From Singulisphaera sp. GP187 (GTDB taxonomy: Bacteria; Planctomycetota; Planctomycetia; Gemmatales; Gemmataceae), in NCBI GenBank assembly GCA_945905925.1, contig CAMDQN010000064.1, positions 1 through 37,684 of the forward strand: 37,684 bases of DNA, given 5' to 3'. Both the position numbers and the translations under genes were made by a program. Below the pieces are notes generated by a model. That model was not told the origin of the DNA and made no database searches. It saw only the letters and a program-made list of their open reading frames with translations. Positions 15,493 through 23,409 of this stretch are shown one piece after another; the stretch's first letter is position 1, and each line of letters starts with the position of its first letter.

Positions 15493-16769
15493 CAACGCGC
15501 TCTCACCGGGCCGTCATCACCGGTCTCGGCGTTCTCAGTCCGATTGGCTCAACCCCCGCCGCTTTCTGGGAAGCGCTCAGAGTTGGCACGTCCGGGGTGC
15601 GCTCGATTCAGGGGTTCGACGCATCCGGCCTCGCCTGCCAGATCGCGGGCGAGATTCCCGACTTCGATCCCAAATCGCTCATCGAGAAGAACTACCGCAA
15701 GTCGCTCAACGCGATGTCGCGGATGGTTCAACTCGGGGTTGTCGCGGCGCAGTTGGCTGTCCGGGATGCCGGGTTGGCGAAAGGCACAATCCCGCCGGAG
15801 CGCTTCGGCGTGTCGTTCGCGTCGGTGATGGCCGAGAGCGAAATCGACGACCTTACCGGACTCGGCGCCGCGTGTTCGTCGGGTCCGGGGCAGTCGGTCG
15901 ACATGGACGCGTGGGGCCGCGCCGGGGTGCCGCAGATGCCCCCGATGTGGATGCTCAAGTACCTGCCGAACATGCCCGCGTGTCACGTGACGATCATGCA
16001 CGACGCGCAGGGGCCGAGCAACTCGCTCACGACGGGCGACCTTGCGGGCGTCGCGGCACTGGGTGAAGCGCTTCGCGCGATTCAGCGCGGCGCCGCGGAC
16101 TTCATGCTGGTCGGCGGGTGCGAGTCGAAACTCAACCCGCTCACGCTCGCCAGGATGGACACGTTTGCGCCGTTCACGCGTCACAACGACCGACCCGAGA
16201 GCGCGATTCGACCATTCGACCGCGACGCGACCGGTACGTGCGTGGGCGAAGCCGCCGCCGCGTTCGGGCTGGAAGAACTCGAACACGCCCAGCGCCGCGG
16301 CGCTTCGATGCTTGGCGAAGTCGTCGGGTTCGCGTCGGGCGTGGATCGCGGGCTGACGGGGGCGGGACTCGCGCGCGTGATCCGCAATGCGATGGCCGAT
16401 GCCGGCGTGACGCCGAGTGACATCGACCACGTGAACGCGCACGGTGTCGGCGTTGCCGAACTGGACCGGTTCGAGGCTCGTGGTATCGCGGAAGTGTTCG
16501 GCCGCGATACGCCGGTGTTCGCGCCGCTCAGTCGCTTCGGGAACACCGGGTCCGCGTCCGGGATCGTGGAACTCGCGTGCAGCCTTCTCGCGCTCAGATA
16601 TGGCGAACTTCCGGGCACGCTGAACCACGACAACGCGGACGCGGGCTGCCCGATCGCAGTTCGCACGGACGCGGGACGCCCCGTCACGAGGCCTTACGTT
16701 GTCAAGGTGAGCGCGACGGATTTAGGGCAGTGCGGTGCGGTCGTGGTGAGGAAGTGGAACGATGCGTAG
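15489..16769 (+). CDS. Ketosynthase-like protein without catalytic Cys (KSbeta/chain-length-factor-like)
   Basis: 426 residues with the full FabF/KAS-II fold (AVITGLGVLSPIGS at the start, VNAHGVGVAELDRFEA, NTGSASGIVELAC). The nucleophile position that reads T-A-C in active enzymes is T-G-D here (GPSNSLTTGDLAG, Asp184). The Lys and second His of KSMLGH are replaced (LSRFGN, Leu347 and Asn352); only His319 remains. It therefore cannot condense by the usual mechanism. In type II polyketide and aryl polyene systems such a subunit pairs with an active KSalpha and sets chain length; the active partner overlaps it by 8 nt, supporting a heterodimer. Confidence 0.88.
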   Translation: MTTRSHRAVITGLGVLSPIGSTPAAFWEALRVGTSGVRSIQGFDASGLACQIAGEIPDFDPKSLIEKNYRKSLNAMSRMVQLGVVAAQLAVRDAGLAKGTIPPERFGVSFASVMAESEIDDLTGLGAACSSGPGQSVDMDAWGRAGVPQMPPMWMLKYLPNMPACHVTIMHDAQGPSNSLTTGDLAGVAALGEALRAIQRGAADFMLVGGCESKLNPLTLARMDTFAPFTRHNDRPESAIRPFDRDATGTCVGEAAAAFGLEELEHAQRRGASMLGEVVGFASGVDRGLTGAGLARVIRNAMADAGVTPSDIDHVNAHGVGVAELDRFEARGIAEVFGRDTPVFAPLSRFGNTGSASGIVELACSLLALRYGELPGTLNHDNADAGCPIAVRTDAGRPVTRPYVVKVSATDLGQCGAVVVRKWNDA

Positions 16770-18051
16770 GCGCGTGGTCATCACCGGGATGGGCGTCGTG
16801 ACCCCGCTGGGGCACACGGTCGCGGAGCTGTTCGCGGCGCAAGCGGAAGGGCGTACTGCGGCCGGGCCGATCACGCGGTTCGACGCCCGCGGCCTTTCTA
16901 CGACCTTCGCTTCGGAAGTGAAGAACTTCGACCTCCACCGCTATCTGAAGGACGCGGACCGGTTCGCGCACAGCGGACTCAACACGAAATTCGCCATCGG
17001 TGCCGCGAAGCAGGCGATCGAAGACGCCGGGTTGCTCGACGCGGGCCGCGGCGACCGGTCGCGGTTCGGCGTTTATTTCGGTGTGGGCGAAGGACAGGAC
17101 AACTTCCCGGCGCTTGTCAATAGCGCCGCCGCCGCTGCCGTCACCGGCGACCGCGCTGATTCCGCGCGATTCATCACCGCGATTGGACCGGTGCTCGATT
17201 CGCGGGCCGAAACCGAAGTCGAGATGCACACGACCGTCGGGCACCTCGCGAACCTGTTCGCGCTCGACGGCCCGAACGCGTCGTGTTTGACCGCGTGCGC
17301 GGCTGGGTCGCAAGCGGTCGGTGAAGCGCTCGAACTGATTCGCGCCGGCGACGCGGACGCGATGCTTGCGGGCGGGTCGCAGAGCATGTTGCACCCGCTC
17401 GGCGTGGCCGGGTTCACGCGGCTCGGCGCGCTGTCGCACCGCAACGCCAGCCCCGCGACCGCGAGTCGGCCGTTCGACCTCACCCGCGACGGTTTCGTCA
17501 TCGGCGAAGGCGCCGGCGTCGTGATTTTGGAGGAACTCGAACACGCGAAGGCGCGCGGCGCGACGATCTACGCCGAACTCACGGGTTACGGTTCGACGGC
17601 CGACGCGTATCGGATGACCGACCCGCACCCGTCCGGGAAAGGCGCGATCCGCTGCATGGCGAATGCGCTGACCGACGCGAACTTGAACCCCACCGACATC
17701 GGTTACATCAACGCGCACGGCACCAGTACCGCCGCGAATGACGCAATGGAAACGAACGCGATCAAATCGCTGTTCGGCGAGTCCGCGCGTAAGGTTCCGG
17801 TTTCGAGCACCAAGAGTATGCTCGGGCACCTGATCGCCGCTGCCGGCGTGGTCGAACTCGTGACCGCGGTGATGGCGATTCGGAACGGCGTACTGCCGCC
17901 CACCACCAACTACGCGACACCGGACCCCGCGTGCGACCTCGACTACATCCCCAACGTCGCGCGCGAGGTTCGCGTCGATCACGTGCTCTCGAACAGTTTC
18001 GGCTTTGGTGGGCAGAACGTCGCACTGGCCGTGAGCCGGTTTCGCGGGTGA
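16762..18051 (+). CDS. Beta-ketoacyl-ACP synthase, active KSalpha/FabF type
   Basis: 429 residues with the complete Cys-His-His triad and Lys: Cys179 in GPNASCLTACAAG, His319 in NAHGTSTAANDAME, Lys351 and His356 in KSMLGHLIAAAG. SFGFGGQNVALAV near the C-terminus is the gatekeeper loop. It catalyses decarboxylative condensation of malonyl-ACP with an acyl chain. ATG 16762 overlaps the preceding gene by 8 nt, so the two proteins are probably made in equal amounts and pair. It could be a second FabF of primary metabolism, but the inactive twin and desaturase beside it argue for a specialised product. No ACP, ketoreductase or acyltransferase is adjacent. Confidence 0.9.
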   Translation: MRRRVVITGMGVVTPLGHTVAELFAAQAEGRTAAGPITRFDARGLSTTFASEVKNFDLHRYLKDADRFAHSGLNTKFAIGAAKQAIEDAGLLDAGRGDRSRFGVYFGVGEGQDNFPALVNSAAAAAVTGDRADSARFITAIGPVLDSRAETEVEMHTTVGHLANLFALDGPNASCLTACAAGSQAVGEALELIRAGDADAMLAGGSQSMLHPLGVAGFTRLGALSHRNASPATASRPFDLTRDGFVIGEGAGVVILEELEHAKARGATIYAELTGYGSTADAYRMTDPHPSGKGAIRCMANALTDANLNPTDIGYINAHGTSTAANDAMETNAIKSLFGESARKVPVSSTKSMLGHLIAAAGVVELVTAVMAIRNGVLPPTTNYATPDPACDLDYIPNVAREVRVDHVLSNSFGFGGQNVALAVSRFRG

Positions 18052-18060
18052 CCGGTGCCA

Positions 18061-18116
18061 GGTCTTGCCCTCTCCCCTTGCGGGAGAGGGCAAGACCCGG
18101 GATTGATGAGAATCCC
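18061..18116. terminator. 16-bp hairpin plus small second hairpin after the ketosynthase gene
   Basis: GGTCTTGCCCTCTCCC (18061-18076) pairs perfectly with 18082-18097, loop 5 nt. GGGATT (18099-18104) pairs with AATCCC (18111-18116) straight after. The first stem begins 10 nt past the stop and is long enough to end transcription of the 13-18 kb operon, though no U run follows. Its CTCTCCCCTTGCGGGAGAGG core looks like a dispersed repeat. Confidence 0.6.
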
Positions 18117-18196
18117 GACTCGGCCCTTTCGCGATGTTCACAGGACCGGTAAACTTTCTTCTACTCGGTCCTTCCGCCTTATCGAGCGAACCCGCC

Positions 18197-19927
18197 ATGC
18201 CGCGCACGTTAGGCTGTCTGCTCCTCGTCGCCGCACTCCTCCTCATCCCACAAACCGCAACTCCCGCGGACGAAGCGCCCACGCCGCGCGAGAAGGTTCA
18301 ACCGCCGGTCGCGAAGACCCCCGTCACGCCAAGTACCGGCCCGAAGATGCCGCTGTCCGGCCTCGCGCCCGCGAAGCCGATGTTCGACGCGTGCATCTAC
18401 AAGTACGGCATGAGTACCACGAACCCGCTGTGTCAAGCGTTCGTGAACCAGGGGCTTGGGCAATACTACTCCTATGTGTGGATCGAATCGGTTCGCGCGT
18501 TCGAGACCGCGTTGCAACACGACCCCGAGTGCGCCTACGCGTGGCTACTACTGTCGCGGGCGCTGGAGAAATGGGGCCGGCCCGGGGTGATTCCGCCCGC
18601 GACTCCCTACGTCGCGGCGATCGGCGGCTTCGTGTACGGGAAACTGCCGGACCGCGTTGGCAAGAACGCGCCCGACTTCGCGCTCGATAGCGCCCGTCGG
18701 CTGATGCCGAAGGCCAACCCTAGAGAACAACTGCTCATTCAGTCGCGACTGCAGGAGAAAGGGATGTGGCCGGCGGTCGGCCCCGACGAGCGCCGCAAGA
18801 AGGCGGCGCAGTCGCTCGACGAACTGCTGATGCTGTACGACGACGACACCGAGGGCTGGTTCTGGCGCGCGCAACTCGCGTCGGATGGCGGCCCGAACGC
18901 GACCGCGGTGTTCTACAAGGCGTTGCTCCGCGTGGACCCGCTGCACCCGGGCGCGAATCACGAGTTTGTTCACTTCTTCGAGAACGTCCGGCGTCCGGCG
19001 CTCGGCTGGCCCTACGCGGAGAACTACATCAAGTCGTCGCCCGGCATCCCGCACGCGCACCACATGCAGGCCCACCTCGGCACGCGCATCGGGAAGTGGG
19101 GCGAAACAACCGACTGGTCCGCGAAAGCGATCGAATTGCAGGTCGCGTACCACAAACTTCAAGGCGTCACGCCGGGCGAGGATCACCAGTTCAACCACCA
19201 CATGGACGTACTCTCGCGGAGCCTGATTCACGACGGGCGATTCAACGACGCGAAGGAACTTCGCAAACTGGCGGAGAGCTACAAGTACAACTTCCGCGCC
19301 GACTGGTTGCGGATGGCGATCGGCCAGCGTGACTGGAGCGAGGCGCAAAGCCTGATCGAGCAGTTCCGCAAGACAGACAAGGCGACCGGGGCGTACTACG
19401 CGGCGCTCGTGTCGCTCGAAAAAGGCGACACCGAGCAGGCCGGGCGCGAGGTGGACACGCTCCGCCAGCTTCAGCAGGCGCGCAAGACCGACAAGATCCT
19501 CGAACGCCGCTTGTGGGAAGTTCAGGGGCGGCACCTGTGTCAGAAAGGTGACGGCGAAGCGGGCTTGAAGTTACTCAAGAAGATCGTGGACGCGACCAAG
19601 AACGACTTCTCGCACCACACTTGGGGCAACGGCGCGGTGTACATGGAATCGTGGGGCATCGGCGCTCTCGAAGCGGGCGTTGTCATCGACGCGGAGGAAG
19701 CGTTCCAGGAATCGCTCGCGCACGACGCCGGGAGCGCTCGCGGCGCGCTGGGCTTGTGGGCGCTGTGCGACCGGCTGGGACGCACCGAGGAGGCCGCGCG
19801 TTACCTGAAGCTCGCGCAGCGAGTGTGGGGGAAGGCCGATCCGAAGGACTTCGCCGCGCTGCAAGGCGCGATGGCCAAGCGCGCGACGAAGATCACGAAA
19901 CCCACAACGACCGCGATGGGCGAGTGA
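18197..19927 (+). CDS. Exported TPR-repeat protein
   Basis: 576 residues: signal peptide MPRTLGCLLLVAALLLIPQT with likely cleavage near TPA-DE, a proline-rich spacer, then helical repeats across the rest, for example LCQAFVNQGLGQYYSYVWIE, SVRAFETALQHDPECAYAWL and a C-terminal DAEEAFQESLAHDAGSARGA. The layout is that of large exported TPR proteins in which an initial region repeats 'taken in, large pool, processed' TPR pairs; no catalytic motif is recognised. A scaffold or binding role outside the cytoplasm is inferred. ATG 18197 begins the signal peptide; the frame extends left with poor sequence. The ribosome site is weak. Confidence 0.82.
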   Translation: MPRTLGCLLLVAALLLIPQTATPADEAPTPREKVQPPVAKTPVTPSTGPKMPLSGLAPAKPMFDACIYKYGMSTTNPLCQAFVNQGLGQYYSYVWIESVRAFETALQHDPECAYAWLLLSRALEKWGRPGVIPPATPYVAAIGGFVYGKLPDRVGKNAPDFALDSARRLMPKANPREQLLIQSRLQEKGMWPAVGPDERRKKAAQSLDELLMLYDDDTEGWFWRAQLASDGGPNATAVFYKALLRVDPLHPGANHEFVHFFENVRRPALGWPYAENYIKSSPGIPHAHHMQAHLGTRIGKWGETTDWSAKAIELQVAYHKLQGVTPGEDHQFNHHMDVLSRSLIHDGRFNDAKELRKLAESYKYNFRADWLRMAIGQRDWSEAQSLIEQFRKTDKATGAYYAALVSLEKGDTEQAGREVDTLRQLQQARKTDKILERRLWEVQGRHLCQKGDGEAGLKLLKKIVDATKNDFSHHTWGNGAVYMESWGIGALEAGVVIDAEEAFQESLAHDAGSARGALGLWALCDRLGRTEEAARYLKLAQRVWGKADPKDFAALQGAMAKRATKITKPTTTAMGE

Positions 19928-19959
19928 GGTCGTCTCAAACAAGCATCTCAAACCATCAG

Positions 19960-19975
19960 GGGGGCTTACGCCCCC
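19960..19975 (+). terminator. Small GC hairpin after TPR gene
   Basis: GGGGGC (19960-19965) pairs with GCCCCC (19970-19975), loop TTAC, 33 nt past the TPR gene stop and about 30 nt before the next start. Short stem and no U run, so terminator function is uncertain. Confidence 0.35.
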
Positions 19976-20005
19976 GCTCGCCTAAATCCCAAACACCAAA
20001 CACCA

Positions 20006-20563
20006 ATGACCCGCTTTCTCCTCGGCCTTTCACTCACACTCACACTCACACTCACACTCGGCGCAGCCGATCCGTGCGTGTCGGGAACGCCGGTCGGCAA
20101 GCGACCGGGGCCGTACAGCTTCCTCGTCGCGACCGGGCCGCAGCGCGGACAACAGACGTGCTACGTCTGCGAACAGCACGACGGAAACAAACCCGCCGTG
20201 ATCGTGTTCGCGCGCACCACCTCCGACCCGCTCGGCAAGTTGGTCGCGAAACTCGACTCGGAGGTGATCGCAAAGAAAGACACTGGCGTGAAGGTGTGGA
20301 TGACGCTGCTCGCGGACAAGGCCGATCTCAATTCGCTCGCGAAGTGGTCGCAGAAGCAAGGCCTGAAGAGCGCGCCGGTTGGCGTGTTCGAGGACGCGGA
20401 CGGCCCGCCGGCGTACAAGCTCCACAAGGACGCCGACGTGACCGTGCTACTCTTCGTGAAGCAGAAGGTGGTCGCGAACTTTGCGTTCCGCGGCGGCGAA
20501 CTCGACGACAAGGCCATTGATGGCGTGATGAAGGCCGTGCCGCAACTGTTCGAGGCGAAGTAA
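20006..20563 (+). CDS. Exported thioredoxin-fold protein with CxxC
   Basis: 185 residues. The signal peptide MTRFLLGLSLTLTLTLTLGA is unusual in having its hydrophobic core coded by a hexamer repeat. The mature protein has a Cys-x-x-Cys (Cys52 and Cys55 in TCYVCEQHDG) and thioredoxin-like strands (KPAVIVFARTTSDPLGKLVA, KVWMTLLADKAD, APVGVFEDADGPPAYKLHKD, VTVLLFVKQKVVANFAFRGG). It could supply electrons to an exported peroxiredoxin such as the one at 7804, or bind metal; neither is shown. The next gene starts 2 nt after its stop. Confidence 0.82.
   Translation: MTRFLLGLSLTLTLTLTLGAADPCVSGTPVGKRPGPYSFLVATGPQRGQQTCYVCEQHDGNKPAVIVFARTTSDPLGKLVAKLDSEVIAKKDTGVKVWMTLLADKADLNSLAKWSQKQGLKSAPVGVFEDADGPPAYKLHKDADVTVLLFVKQKVVANFAFRGGELDDKAIDGVMKAVPQLFEAK
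20032..20059 (+). repeat. ACTCAC hexamer repeat inside a signal peptide
   Basis: ACTCAC is repeated 4.7 times without interruption (20032-20059), coding the alternating Leu-Thr core of the signal peptide. Each unit is two codons, so gain or loss of units keeps the reading frame. A further AAACACC direct repeat precedes the start codon. Confidence 0.95.
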
Positions 20564-20564
20564 G

Positions 20565-20879
20565 GTGTTCACCCTGTTCGCGAACGGCGCACCGTCCCCG
20601 TACCCGCGTCCAGACGCCCCCGCAATTGAGTGGGTTATCTGGGGCGGGTGCATGGGCGCTGCGGCGCTTCTGGGCGGGTGGAGCCTGCTCAACCGGGACC
20701 GTCCCCAACGGGACGCGCTCGTTGGCATGGCACTCTTGGGCGCCATCGTTCTCATCGCGTCCGCCACAGTGTTCGTGATGCAACGGGAGTGGGACCGAGA
20801 GCAGGAGCGCAGCCGCCAGGAATGGCAAGACAAACTCAACGAGTTGGAGCGAGAAACCCGGGAGCGGTCGCACCCGTGA
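20565..20879 (+). CDS. Small two-helix membrane protein of unknown function
   Basis: 104 residues. Two hydrophobic helices (about 22-42, WVIWGGCMGAAALLGGWSLL, and 52-71, LVGMALLGAIVLIASATVFV) are followed by a strongly charged tail (REWDREQERSRQEWQDKLNE) that should form a helix or short coiled coil. No family is recognised. GTG start 2 nt after the preceding stop suggests joint transcription and coupling with the thioredoxin-fold gene. Confidence 0.65.
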   Translation: MFTLFANGAPSPYPRPDAPAIEWVIWGGCMGAAALLGGWSLLNRDRPQRDALVGMALLGAIVLIASATVFVMQREWDREQERSRQEWQDKLNELERETRERSHP

Positions 20880-20901
20880 GTCGCACCCGTATCATGCCGG
20901 A

Positions 20902-23409
20902 ATGAGCTTCTCTCGTCTCTTACTCCGGCTCGCGCTCGGCCGCCGGCTTCCCATTACGTCCGGTGAGTTGCGCGTGCGCGGAGTGTCTGCACCCGTCACC
21001 GTGCGGCGCGACAAGTGGGGCGTCCCGCACATCGACGCGGAGACCGATGCGGACGCGCACTTCGCGCTCGGGTTCTGTCAGGGACAGGACCGGGCCGGGC
21101 AACTCGAAGTGATGTTGCGGCTCGGACGCGGCACGCTGGCCGAGTGGGTCGGCGCGGACGCACTGCCAGCGGACCGCATGAGCCGGCACGTCGGGTTCCG
21201 GCGCGCCGCGGAGGCACAGCACAAGGTACTCGACGCCGAGGCGCGGTCCGCGTTCGAGGCGTTCGCTGCGGGGTTAAACGCGGGTGCCATTCAAGGATTA
21301 CCGCAGAAGCCGCACGAGTTCGCCATCGTGGGCGGTGTGCCGTCGGCGTGGGACGCGGCCGACGTTCTCGGCATGCTCAAGATGATGTCGTTCCTGCTGC
21401 CGTCGAACTGGGACGTGGAACTCGCGCGACTGCGGATTCTGCTGGCCGACGGGCCAGACGCGCTGACGGCGCTGGATCCGGTTCAAGAACCTCTCCCCCA
21501 AACCCCCTCCCCCAAGAAGGGAGGGGGAGTTGGAGTTGAAAGCCCCTCCCTTTTTAGGGGAGGGGTTGGGGAGGGGTCGCTTCTCGATCAACTCCTCTCA
21601 GATCTCAGCGCGCTTCAAGCGTTCCTTCCGCCCGGTGGTGGGTCGAACAACTGGGCAATTTCAGGCTCGCGCACCGCGTCCGGGAAGCCGCTTCTCGCGA
21701 GCGACCCACACCTCAGCCCAACGTGCCCGCCGCCGTGGTATCTGGCGCACGTCCGCACGCCGCGGTGGGAAGTCGCGGGCGCGACGCTGGCCGGCACGCC
21801 GGGTTTCCCCATCGGACACAACGGGTTCGCCGCGTGGGGCGTCACCGCGGGACTCACCGACAACTCGGACCTCTTTCTCGAAACGCTTGGCTCCGACGGC
21901 CGCTCTGTGCGCCAGGCGGATGGTACGTTCGTCCCGTGCGAAGTGTTGAAGGAAGTCATTCGCGTAAAGGGCGCGCCCGACGTGACGGACGACGTGCTGA
22001 TCACGCCGCGCGGACCGCTTCTCACGCCGCTGGTTCCCGATGTGAAATTCGCCATCTCGCTCTCCGCGACGTGGCTCGAACCCAGGCCGATTGTCGGGTT
22101 CCTTCACGCTCCGACCGCGCGCTCTTTTGAAGAGTTCCGTGCGCCGTTCGCTTCCTGGCCCGCCCTCCCGCTGAACGTGCTCTACGCGGACGCGGGCGGC
22201 ACCATCGGCTGGCAACTGGTGGGCGAAGTGCCGACGCGCCGCGGCGGTCGCGGTCTGTTGCCACAACCCGCCGACGCGCCCGATTCCGGCTGGACCGGCA
22301 CAGTGCCGTTCGAGCAGATGCCGTTCCTGGCGAACCCAGAGTGTGGGTACATCGCGACCGCGAATGATGACCCGTGTTGGTCGCAAGAAAGACCTACCCC
22401 CCCGGCCCCCCTCCCTGAAGGGAAGGGGGAGAAAGAGTTGGGCGCACCGTCAAGCACGAGCGAATCGCGAGTGTCTGACTCCCCCTTCCCTTCAGGGAGG
22501 GGGGCCGGGGGGGTAGGTCCAGCGCCCTGGCTCGGTGCCGACTACATCGACCCGTACCGGGCGCGGCGCATCCGCGAGTTGCTCGCCGCACGCGACAACG
22601 GCTGGACACTCGCCGAGTGCGCCGCGCTCGCGCTCGACGTGCAATCAACCCCGTGGGCCGAAGTCCGCGACATCGTCTTGGCTCTCACGCCCGCCGATAG
22701 CGACGCGCGCATCGCGCTGGAGTTGCTCCGCGAGTGGGACGGCCGCGTGGAAACCGAGTCGCCGGCCGCCGCGGTGTTCGAGTTGTTCGTCGCGGAGATG
22801 TGTGTTCGTGTCGCGAAGGTAAAAGCGCCGAAGTCGTGGGATACCGCGATCGGCGAAGGCGCGCTCGGCATCATGCCGTACAACCTGTTCTCCGACCGGC
22901 GCGTCTCGCATCTCATCCGCCTTCTGCGCGAGCAGTCTGCGGGCTGGTTCGCTTCATGGCCGCTTGAGATGGAAGCGGTGTTAGCGTTCGTCGTGAAGAA
23001 GTTGCGACGCGAGTCGGGACCGGGACCGGGCTTCTGGGCGTGGGGGCACCTACGGCGCCTGCTGCTGGAACACTCGCTGTTGGGTAAGCACCGGTGGCTC
23101 GGCCCGGTGTTCAACCTTGGGCCGGTTCCGTGGGGCGGTGACGGCAACACCGTGAGTCAGGCCGGGGCGCGCCCGGCCGACCCGACCGCGTTCACGCACA
23201 ACATGGCGAACATGCGCACCGCGTTCGACCTCGCCGATCTGTCGAAAAGCACGTTCGTGATGTGCGGCGGGCAGAGTGGCAACCCACTCTCGCCGCACCA
23301 CGCGGACCAACTCCCGCTGTGGCTTCGCGGCGAATCGTTCGTGATGCCGTGGGACCAGGCCGACGTGATCCGCGCCGCGGTGGACACGCTGCGACTGCTG
23401 TCGGGGTAG
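20902..23409 (+). CDS. Penicillin-acylase-family Ntn hydrolase with two in-frame repeat insertions
   Basis: 835 residues. Family hallmarks: start VTVRRDKWGVPHIDAETDAD, the self-cleavage site GGG/SNNW with N-terminal nucleophile Ser248, then SGKPLLASDPHL and the late NMRTAFDLADLSKSTFVMCG plus GGQSGNPLSPHHADQ. Members cleave amides such as N-acyl homoserine lactones, beta-lactam side chains or cyclic imides; the substrate is not predictable. Two stretches unlike the family (residues 196-226 and about 497-540, EPLPQTPSPKKGGG and ERPTPPAPLPEGKGEK types) are coded by palindromic repeats, in frame. The first falls just before the cleavage site. No clear N-terminal export signal. The stop codon lies in the foot of a REP-like element. 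Confidence 0.88.
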   Translation: MSFSRLLLRLALGRRLPITSGELRVRGVSAPVTVRRDKWGVPHIDAETDADAHFALGFCQGQDRAGQLEVMLRLGRGTLAEWVGADALPADRMSRHVGFRRAAEAQHKVLDAEARSAFEAFAAGLNAGAIQGLPQKPHEFAIVGGVPSAWDAADVLGMLKMMSFLLPSNWDVELARLRILLADGPDALTALDPVQEPLPQTPSPKKGGGVGVESPSLFRGGVGEGSLLDQLLSDLSALQAFLPPGGGSNNWAISGSRTASGKPLLASDPHLSPTCPPPWYLAHVRTPRWEVAGATLAGTPGFPIGHNGFAAWGVTAGLTDNSDLFLETLGSDGRSVRQADGTFVPCEVLKEVIRVKGAPDVTDDVLITPRGPLLTPLVPDVKFAISLSATWLEPRPIVGFLHAPTARSFEEFRAPFASWPALPLNVLYADAGGTIGWQLVGEVPTRRGGRGLLPQPADAPDSGWTGTVPFEQMPFLANPECGYIATANDDPCWSQERPTPPAPLPEGKGEKELGAPSSTSESRVSDSPFPSGRGAGGVGPAPWLGADYIDPYRARRIRELLAARDNGWTLAECAALALDVQSTPWAEVRDIVLALTPADSDARIALELLREWDGRVETESPAAAVFELFVAEMCVRVAKVKAPKSWDTAIGEGALGIMPYNLFSDRRVSHLIRLLREQSAGWFASWPLEMEAVLAFVVKKLRRESGPGPGFWAWGHLRRLLLEHSLLGKHRWLGPVFNLGPVPWGGDGNTVSQAGARPADPTAFTHNMANMRTAFDLADLSKSTFVMCGGQSGNPLSPHHADQLPLWLRGESFVMPWDQADVIRAAVDTLRLLSG
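21487..21578. repeat. Palindromic repeat inserted in the penicillin-acylase gene (first)
   Basis: The left arm (CTCTCCCCCAAACCCCCTCC from 21491) and right arm (ending GGGGTTGGGGAGGGG at 21576) are imperfect inverted copies of about 37-40 nt each, meeting around GAAGGGAGGGGGAG and CCCCTCCCTTTTTAGG. All of it is translated without a stop as a Pro/Gly/Ser-rich stretch. The exact borders are uncertain by a few bases. Confidence 0.85.
22391..22519. repeat. Perfect 41-bp inverted repeat inserted in the penicillin-acylase gene (second)
   Basis: 22391-22431 (begins GACCTACCCCCCCGG) is the exact reverse complement of 22479-22519 (ends CCGGGGGGGTAGGTC), with 47 nt between. The whole unit is 129 nt, exactly 43 codons, and is translated as TPPAPLPEGKGE ... 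SDSPFPSGRGAGGVG. Each arm also contains a smaller palindrome (TCCCTGAAGGGA). Confidence 0.97.

Noticed and set aside
16702-18282. 526-codon open frame antisense to the active ketosynthase
   Set aside because: Arg/Val/Glu-rich shadow of a gene with a full set of catalytic residues on the plus strand; no ribosome site or domain.
20032-20059. Considered as a short CRISPR-like array
   Set aside because: Units are 6 nt with no spacers and lie in a coding signal peptide; it is a simple tandem repeat.
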